DNA of 64,000 nucleotides, taken from NCBI GenBank assembly GCA_900074885.1, contig FJUW01000004.1:1965633-2029632 (forward strand). The letters run 5' to 3'. Positions 56,874-64,000 of this stretch are shown here, one piece after another. The stretch is from Rhynchosporium graminicola (Eukaryota; Ascomycota; Leotiomycetes; Helotiales; Ploettnerulaceae). Each line of letters begins with the position of its first letter. Within the stretch, counting starts at the first letter, position 1. The notes under the pieces are model-generated. The model made no database searches. It saw nothing but the letters and a program-made list of their open reading frames with translations, and was not told where the DNA came from. The translations under genes were made by a program, and so were the position numbers.

Positions 56874-58667
56874 GCGTTTCCGAGTATATAAGAATATTAT
56901 CTAGATAAGCTATATAGAAGTTATCTAAGTAGTTTAGTAATATATCGTTTTTATATTATTAGTATATACTAAGTCTATTATAGAGCTTAAAAGGTAATAC
57001 TTTATATTTATAAGATCCGAAGCGGGTTCAGAAAGTAGTATACTCCTCTGATTCAGAGTCTATATAGATATAGTTAAATACTACTCGGATATCTAGTTTA
57101 GTAAAAATTATTACTTTAGATATATAAGTTAAGAGCTTATCGATCTTAAGTATTACGTAGGAATCCTTTCGAGTAATCGTATTAAGCTTTCGATAGTCGA
57201 TATAAAAGCGTAATCCTCTATTAGTCTTCTTAACGAATAATATAAGTAATATAAAGGGACTTTAGCTAGATTTAATAAATCTCTTATCTAGGTTCTTTAT
57301 AAGGTACTTCTTAGTTACTTATAATTCGTCTATAGATTACTAATATAAGAGCGAATATATATTAAGTAATAGTTCTTTTAGAATAATTTTATAATTATAT
57401 AAGCGATATAGCAGAAGAATATTAGAATCCCGCCTAGAAAAGGCCTCCTTAAGAGTATAGTATTATTCCGATAGCTTTTCAGCTATAAGTCGTTCGGTAT
57501 CAGGATCCTTAGGGGAGTTACTATTTAGATAGTCTTATAAGAGGTAGTCTATCTTATAGATACTAGTAAAGAATAATTCGAAGCTTTTATATTTTATATT
57601 AAAGTAAAAAGCTATAGTACTAATTTAGTAAATTAGAACTAGTTTCTAGATCTTCAGAGGTCGAGAGAAGCACTTATAGTAGGGTTTTAGCGTAAGTACC
57701 TTTCTCGATGAATTCTGAGCGAAAAAGGGTTCGGATTCCTTAGCGATAAGCGGAAATAAGTTAAATAGTAAGGATAATACGTTAATATACTATATCGCTA
57801 CTATTTAGTATAATTAGTATTAGTCTAGTTAGTTTATAACTAAGTCTCGCGCGTTAGTATCGATTTAGTAAGATCGATTAATACTAGGTTTATAAAGTAA
57901 TAGAGTTATAATTATCTTCTTATTATATTAGAAGGTAACTAGATATTATTCCGGCTATAGTAGCTTATAATAGAGCGTATCTAACTTAACTTGAAATCGT
58001 CGTATCTATTTAATACTAATAATTATATCTTATTATCCTAAATCGAGGAGAATAAAAGGGCAGTTATAAATATACTTACTATTAATAGAAAGGTATAAAT
58101 ATATAAAATAAGTAATATAAGTTCTGATAGACTATTATAAACTACGTATTAGAATAGAATAAGATAGTAGCTCGATTTTAATACTAAGGGCCCCCGATAG
58201 TCGTCTAGTAAGAGTGCGATTAATAAATAGATAACTATTCGCTCCGGTATCGATTAAGCTATTTATAGAGACTCTTAGCCTATTTATACTAACTATAGTT
58301 AGGTATATAAATTACTTACCTCCTATTAGAGAGTTAAGGTCTAGATTAGAGAGATTATATCTACGTAGACCTAAGAAGGAGTATTTACTTAGGCCTTATT
58401 ATTTCCCTTTAGTATTAGTCTAGAATTAGAGGGTATATCCTCTATTACTTCCTTAGTTTCTCTTTCCTCTTTCGGAAATTCGTTAATTAATTAAACCTTA
58501 AGCGGGTTAGGGTCGTGTATACATTGTTCACCCGTGACAATAAGGAACTTATCTTATACAGAGATTAGTCTATCTATAGTATCTTCTAGAGAGTTATTCT
58601 TTTCCTCCTAGTCCGCTAATCGTTATAAAAGGGAATAGATCAGATTCGAGTCATCTATAGTAGTAGG
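56874..58667 (-). pseudogene. A1 remnant: RT N-terminal part to gag
   Basis: Homologous to A3 48540-50180, then after a short filler (58513-58541) to A3 51145-51270. RT motifs are the same as in A3 but degraded. Confidence 0.75.
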
Positions 58668-58902
58668 TGTGACGCTTGCTCTAGAAAGGTCTCAAAACTA
58701 CCTTAGTAATAAGACCTCATATTACTATAAATATGAAGTAATAAGAATCAACTTAGAATCTATAACTAAGGAGTAAAGAAGTAGAGAGAGAAAGGAAGTA
58801 TATATATGAAAAGGGGCCCCTAAACTCTACTCGTGTAATCTCGCTTAGCAGTAAGTGTTTCCACTAATAGGGGGAAACCTCCAAATCTGACTAGTCGTCA
58901 CA
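58668..58902 (-). mobile_element. Solo LTR of the element-E family (235 bp, GTAGG duplication)
   Basis: Begins TGTGACGCTTGC and ends GACTAGTCGTCACA, flanked by GTAGG at 58663-58667 and 58903-58907. It interrupts A1 sequence that is continuous in A3 and the A2 remnant. It is the reverse complement of the LTR at 61092-61326 (same length), so it derives from the E family in the opposite orientation. A solo LTR is the usual product of recombination between an element's two LTRs. Confidence 0.9.
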
Positions 58903-59430
58903 GTAGGAGTACTTAGCGATTATACTCTTAGGGAATTTCGCTTTTATTTTCCTTTCTCTCTTAGTTAGTACTTCCTTAATAAAGTATTAATATTCTCTAG
59001 TATAAGAGATATCTAGAGTAAGAAAAGATATAACAGATTAGGTTCGGAAATAAAGCGGGAAGAGTCGCGTCAGGTCCCTCTAGAACTAGAGGGGTCTCTA
59101 GTTTATTAGTTAAAAGCTATAATAGTAGCTTAAAAAGGGGTATATTAGAGCTATTTCGGTAGTAATATATAGAAGTTAAAGTTCCGGAGTATTTATTATA
59201 TCTTCTTTAAAATCTATTTATAATTCCTTTATACTAAGGGGGTTATTAAAGGAGTATTAGCGAAAACCTCCTCTATTATACTATTTACGATAAGCTGAAT
59301 TAAACCCTGATTTATAGCTATCCGAGAGATCTCTAATATCTTAGCTATATACGAGTAGTTATCGAATAACTAACTTAGTAGTAAGATATTATAGCAGACT
59401 ATCTCTAGCTATCTTAATCTTTTTATTTAA
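58903..59430 (-). pseudogene. A1 gag-proximal remnant
   Basis: Homologous to A3 51275-51795 and adjacent to the A1 5' LTR. Confidence 0.7.
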
Positions 59431-59698
59431 TATAATAATATAAGACTCGAGGCGGTATATAAGTAAGAATAAATAAGTAAGGAGGCTAAGAGCGATCTTA
59501 TATAGTCTACTACGAAGGAAATAAAAAGATAAGGAAGGAAGAAGAAAAGAGATAGAGTATAAGGCACCTTATATATATATACTAGTACTAGTCCGATACT
59601 ATACCGAGTCGGATACTAGTTCTGCCGGGATACCTATGAACTTAGGACCTAGTATCTATCCCTCTACTCATATGGCATTCAGGTGAGCTGTCGTCATA
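59431..59698 (-). repeat. LTR of A1 (5' LTR)
   Basis: 268 bp, plus start TATAATAATATAAG, end GCTGTCGTCATA, followed by the CTCTA duplication. Confidence 0.9.
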
Positions 59699-59703
59699 CT
59701 CTA

Positions 59704-61091
59704 CGTAGAGGCCGATTTAGAGGAGGAGGTAGAGCGTAAGGAGAAGGAGAGTAAGAGCTTAATTAAGCTATAAATCCTATTAAGGGTCCTCTATAGGGGT
59801 GTAAGTTAAATTTCGGGGCTGAAAATCCTATTATAAGTCTCCTATAGGAGTTAATATTAAATAGAAACCGCGTTCTGCTTTATCTTTAACTTCTTTTAGA
59901 TTTTATTAAACTTTTCGTAATTAAGAGACTTATATAGTATATCTATAGACTTATAAATTATTCTTAACTAAACTAATATTAACGAAGATTAAATAATACC
60001 TCTAGAAATATAATATTCGTAGTCTGATATTAATTTTCTATAAGTAATAATACGCTTAACTCTTTAACTTTAGACGTTTATAAAAGACTGACGTATAGCT
60101 GACTATAGGTAAATATAGGCATTTATAAGTCTAGCTCTATCGTATAAAATGACTATTCTTAAGACTTATTAATAGTTATAGCGAAATATAAACGGATCGC
60201 AAATTGCTTTCGTTAAAAGGTAATTCTAAGCTTATTATCTGTTTCTATTAATTTAATCCGTAGGAGTACTTATAATTATCTATTAAAGTCTCTACTTAAG
60301 ATCCGAGCCTCGATATAATACTTTCTTAGGCCTATAACTACTAATCGTGTTCTGTTACAAAAGCTTTCTGATAGCGTAAGATTACGTAAAAGAAGAATAA
60401 GCGAACTGAGCTTAAGGTATAAGTATAATAGTAATAATAAGGGAAGATCGATTTTTTAAAGAGTCTTAGCTAAAAACTAATAAAGGTCTATCTTAGCGAT
60501 ATCTGCGTTAGTTATATATATATCTATAGCTAAGTAGGTTTATAATTAGCTCGGAAAGCAACTAAGAATTATTCTATTTAGCTCTATAATAGTTATATTT
60601 AGGGTTAATAAAAGATAGCGACTTATAAAAGTAGTCGGATCTATAGTAGCCCCTCTAAGAAGAGCTAGCGAATAGATAGAGTTAATAAAACTAGAAACGC
60701 TGATAAGTTAATAAATATAGTCCGGAACTATAACTGAAAGCTCTTTACGCGGATCATAAGGTAGATTATTAATCTAATCTACGAATTCCGGACTATAAAC
60801 TTCTTCTCGGACTCGTATATTAATCTATAAGGTAATACGATATAATTAGGGCTAGATAAATAACTTTTGAATATAGGTAGTTATGATATTAGCTCGCGAA
60901 CCCCGCGGTATAACTAGAAGTATCTATATAAAGTCTTTACTAAGTATTATAGGTATACTACTGAAGAGAACGTTATCTATAGAGCCTTATAAATCGACTA
61001 ATAGGCGGTATACTACTTTAAAATAATATTTATATTATATCGATATCTTATTCTAGATAATCAGATTAACTTAATATAAGAGACTACTAAG
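59704..61091 (-). pseudogene. PIF1/Helitron-type helicase remnant
   Basis: On the minus strand a frame reads LRITF, stop, RKQFAIRLYFAITINKS (about 60160-60240) and, after RIP-type stops, PIFTYSQLYVSLL then TSKVKELSVLL. This is the C-terminal helicase block 'RxQFPIRxAFAMTINKSQGQ...PVFTHGQLYVALSR' of PIF1-like and Helitron helicases. Further upstream on the same strand, FVD, INNLPYDPRKELSV and ATIDPTTFISRYLLLTLNITIIELNRIIL fit the preceding region (normally ...LTPKN..V..IN..IL). No Rep domain or Helitron ends were seen in the window. The first ~200 bp (59704-59900) is unassigned. It is the repeat into which A1 and E inserted. Confidence 0.7.
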
Positions 61092-61326
61092 TGTGACGAC
61101 TGGTCAGGTTTGGAGGTCTCTCCCTATTAGTAGAAACACTTACTGCTAAGCGAGATTACACGAGTAGAGTTTAGGGGCCCCTTTTCATGTATATACTTCT
61201 ATTCTCTCTCTACTTCTTCACTCCTTAGTTATAGATTCTCAAGTGATTCTTACTACTTCATATTTATAGTAATATAAGGTCTTATTACTTAGGTAGTTTT
61301 AAGACCTTTCTAGAGTAAGCGTCATA
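61092..61326 (+). repeat. 5' LTR of element E
   Basis: 235 bp, equal in length to the solo LTR 58668-58902 and its reverse complement apart from transitions. The left flank (CTAAG, 61087-61091) would be the target duplication; its partner lies outside. Confidence 0.85.
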
Positions 61327-63460
61327 TTATCTATAACTCTTTTACTTACGTCTAGGAAGATAGTAAATATCTACTTATATTATACCTCTATNTAAGAGCT
61401 AGCTACTCCGCGCTAAAGATAAATTATAAGTAGACCTTCTAGACGTTCTACTATAAGTTTTATACGCTAGCTCGTAAAGCTAGAGTAAATAATTAATCGA
61501 CTCTAAAAATAGACTTATAAGAGAAGCTACCTGCATAGCTACGGAAACAGCTCTTCTAATAGTACCGAACGTTAAGGATACTAGAAGAATACGTTAAGGC
61601 TATATAAGCTAAAGACTAAGGTTAATTTATTAAAAAGACCTACTATTCCGAGTCTTTAGCTAAAGCTAGCGCGACTCGGGAACGCCCTATAAATACTTCC
61701 TCCTAGCGCTATAGTACTAACTCCTCTTCTTATCCGCAAATTAGTCTTCTTACGCCTAAGAATACTAGTATAACTAGTAAATAAGCACTATACTCTGCAC
61801 GAAATAACACGCCTCGTATATAATCGCTAGCGAATACTCCTCGTTACTTTACACTTACTTTATACTTACGCTTATCGTTAGCTCGACCTAATACTCCGCA
61901 TCGAATCAACGCAATTAATACTAATAATAACGTTAATAGCGAGCTAGAAGATAATAATAACAAAGAAACGTATAATAACACCTAGGAGTATATTAAACCG
62001 CTAGTAAAAGACTACGCCTAAGGAAAGACTCTTTCCTAAGTAATATACGAGATATGCGATATCTTAACCTTACGAAGCTTCTTAGTAGTTAATTATTCAC
62101 TATACGTGCTACTCTTACTAAGAATAGACTCTCGTATAAGCTACCTACACTTCTCGATTCTAGAGCTAATAGATACTATTTTATTAATTATTCTTTTCTT
62201 AAATCCTTTTCCTTCTTCTTAAAACTTTTAATTTACTCTCTACTAAACGTAATTCTTATTAAAGGCTTTAATAGCGTTAATAGTAATACTATTAGTTACT
62301 ATACGATACTTAATTTAATAGTAGATTATCGCGTTTAGATATTTACCCCCTTTCTTATTACTACTCTCGGAAACTATAGTATTATACTCGGAAGGACCTA
62401 GCTTTCGGAATATTAAGTACTCTTAGATGCTTCTAAACGATAGATTATTTAGCCACTATATACTCCTCCTAGTAACGTTTATAGCTCTCCGATCGAGATT
62501 AAGGACTTATGTAAATACTATACTTACTAGCGCTATTAATACGACGCTAACGAACGAAACAAACGCCTTAATAAGTTCTAAGAAGCGTAAAAGGAATAGC
62601 AAAGCGCAGCTAACTCTCATATCAATATTCGAGCTGTTATTAACTCTATCTCTATTATTAAATAACTATTACTAGCTCGGAAGCGCATTTCTAAGGAGAC
62701 TAATAGCTATAAAAACATCTAAAACTCTCCCCTAGAGAGTATTCTATAAGCAACTAACTCTCTATTACTACCGCCGATCAGTTAGGACCGTTTCTCCGGC
62801 GTTTATACTACTTATTATAGACACGATAAGCCTAAGTATTTATTACCTAAAGAATAAGAACAAAATAGTAAAGAGAAGTCTTTATACTCTAGAGAAGCTA
62901 CTAATACATAGCCGAAGTACGTACGATTTAGCGATATTATCGCTTATATCCCGCGTGAATCTCTACTTTAACCCTAATTAGAAGTCTCTACGTTAAAGAC
63001 TTACGCATAAGACTACGCCTATATAATTTATACTATAGACTAATAGTTACTCAGAATATTATCTCGCGACTCAATAGAAGCTACTTAAAGTATAAAAACA
63101 GCTATTACGATATTTCGGAAGCGATAAAGATCACCTTGTATACTCAGACCTCTTCTAGAGCTTCTTACGCTAGAGATTTATATAATTAGTAGCTTAGCTT
63201 TTTATCTCTTATATAAACGCTAGAAGTCTTCTAATAATAAGATCTTCTCTACTACTCTTCATAAGATAGATAAGCTTCTTAATAACTGAATCGTAGTTTA
63301 GTAACATAATACTACTATCGTATCTTTAACTATCGACCTTATAGAATATTACAAAACTGCCTAGTAATTTACTATTAGCTTAAGCGAATTAGATTCAGAA
63401 CTATAGATCTCTTACGAGTATAGCTAGTAGGTATACGTCTTTTCTAAGGAAGCTAGCGAT
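61327..63460 (+). pseudogene. E gag/protease remnant
   Basis: Plus-strand frames interrupted by TAA/TAG. The longest open stretch (62427-62675) is an internal piece. The protease motif is near 62150. No zinc knuckle was identified. Confidence 0.55.
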
Positions 63461-64000
63461 ATTCTCCCTTCTTATCGCTTATACGATCACCGAATTAAGC
63501 TTAAGGAAAGGGCCGAGAAGAACTTTAAATACTCCCCCTTATATAAGATATTAGCTAAAGAACTTGAAGTCGTTAAGGCGTATATTACTAATAACTTAGC
63601 TAAAGGTTTTATCGAACCTTCTTAAGTACTATACGCTATACTTATTCTTTTCGTTAAGAAAGCTAATAGAAATCTAAGATTCTATATCGACTTTCGCGCA
63701 CTTAATAACCTCACGAGGAAGGATCAATATCTACTACTATTAATCGATGAAACGCTAGCTAGAATCTCTACTACTAAGATATTCACTAAACTAGATATTC
63801 GCTAAGCGTTCTACCGAATTCGATTAGATCTAGCCTCTAAAGAGTATACGACCTTCCGGACCTATTATAATACATATAAGTGCAAGGTACTCCCTTTCGG
63901 TCTAACTAACAGCCCTACGATATACTAGCGATATATAAATAACGTCTTATTCGACTACTTAGACGACTTCTATATAGTATATCTAGACGATATTCTGATC
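63461..64000 (+). pseudogene. E reverse transcriptase, partial at window edge
   Basis: One frame reads LPSYRLYDHRIKLKERAEKN, then ELEVVKAYITNNLAKGFIEPS, ILFVKKANRNLRFYIDFRAL, FTKLDIR, FYRIRL...EYTTFRTYYN and finally the catalytic YLDDIL at 63979-63996. Only about three stops (each TAA/TAG) break it, so E looks less damaged than A. The protein is cut by the window end. Confidence 0.88.

Larger units (their letters stand above)
35056..59698 (-). mobile_element. Ty3/gypsy LTR retrotransposon A1, split by nested insertions
   Basis: Outermost element of the nest. Its LTRs (35056-35323 and 59431-59698, 268 bp each) are flanked by CTCTA on both sides. Internal sequence survives at 35324-39297 (post-integrase region, integrase, RNase H, part of RT) and 56874-59430 (rest of RT, gag region). 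The sequence runs continuously across the A2 insertion when one copy of GCGTT is removed. It is oriented minus: the polypurine tract lies next to the left LTR. Relative to A3 it lacks ~960 bp of the gag-proximal part (scar near 58513-58541), and it carries a solo LTR of another family. The internal sequence is full of stops. Confidence 0.88.
61092..64000 (+). mobile_element. Ty3/gypsy retrotransposon E, 5' part (runs off the window)
   Basis: The 5' LTR 61092-61326 (235 bp, TGTGACGACTGG...AAGCGTCATA) is followed by a plus-strand gag region, a retropepsin-like LLDSRANRYYF (about 62150, DSGAxG with Gly codons changed to Arg), and an RT from about 63470 to the window end. LTR identity with the solo LTR at 58668 is evident although the orientation differs. 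The element is opposite in direction to A and B. One ambiguous base (n) is at 61392. Confidence 0.85.

Noticed and set aside
62427..62675. 82-codon frame starting MLLNDRLF
   Set aside because: An internal open piece of element E's degraded gag-pol region, not a separate gene.

Overview
The window looks like a chromosome segment of a filamentous ascomycete (Pezizomycotina, most likely Leotiomycetes). Genes carry short 42-119 bp GT-AG introns, coding regions are about 50% GC, and intergenic spaces are long. The recognisable proteins are typical of this group: DUF3659/LEA-type proteins, a secreted berberine-bridge-type FAD oxidase, an aquaporin, and a small conserved 'MPLG' family. From about 33.93 kb to the end the sequence is AT-rich and very poor in CpA/TpG, as expected after repeat-induced point mutation (RIP).

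Layout. 0-2.2 kb: no gene, but a mariner-like MITE at 1589-1749. 2.2-15.6 kb: a group of hydrophilic, low-complexity proteins: 214 aa (+), 127 aa (-), a conserved 220-aa protein (+), a 93-aa protein (+), a 561-aa K/P/E-rich protein (-), and a 1045-aa DUF3659-repeat LEA-like protein (+). The first two share a C-terminal alternating-hydrophobic motif, which points to related function or ancestry. In the second of them the last 17 codons and the stop are tandemly duplicated, bounded by AGGT sites that could be used as an intron. 17.0-19.0 kb (-): FAD-linked oxidase with six exons and one in-frame stop. 22.7-23.9 kb (+): decayed Gfd2/YDR514C-like exonuclease. 25.2 kb (+): small candidate gene. 27.3-28.4 kb (-): aquaporin. 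31.9-33.0 kb (-): cysteine-rich single-pass membrane protein.

33.9-64 kb is a transposon graveyard that can be resolved into layers. Ty3/gypsy element A1 (35056-59698, target duplication CTCTA) was interrupted by a second copy, A2 (39298-56873, GCGTT). A2 carries two copies of a smaller LTR element B fused through one shared LTR (43928-55555). One B copy was interrupted by a third copy, A3 (44287-52063, AATAT). A3 is structurally complete: equal 268-bp LTRs, polypurine tract, and RT, RNase H and integrase all on the minus strand. A solo LTR of another family (58668-58902, GTAGG) sits in A1. Right of A1 lie a PIF1/Helitron-type helicase remnant (-) and the 5' part of a further gypsy element E (+), which runs off the window at its reverse-transcriptase YLDD motif. 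All elements are full of stop codons of RIP type. Each A copy also has a plus-strand (antisense) reading frame between integrase and the 3' LTR.

Exon boundaries were assigned by eye from splice signals and family resemblance. No database search was possible.
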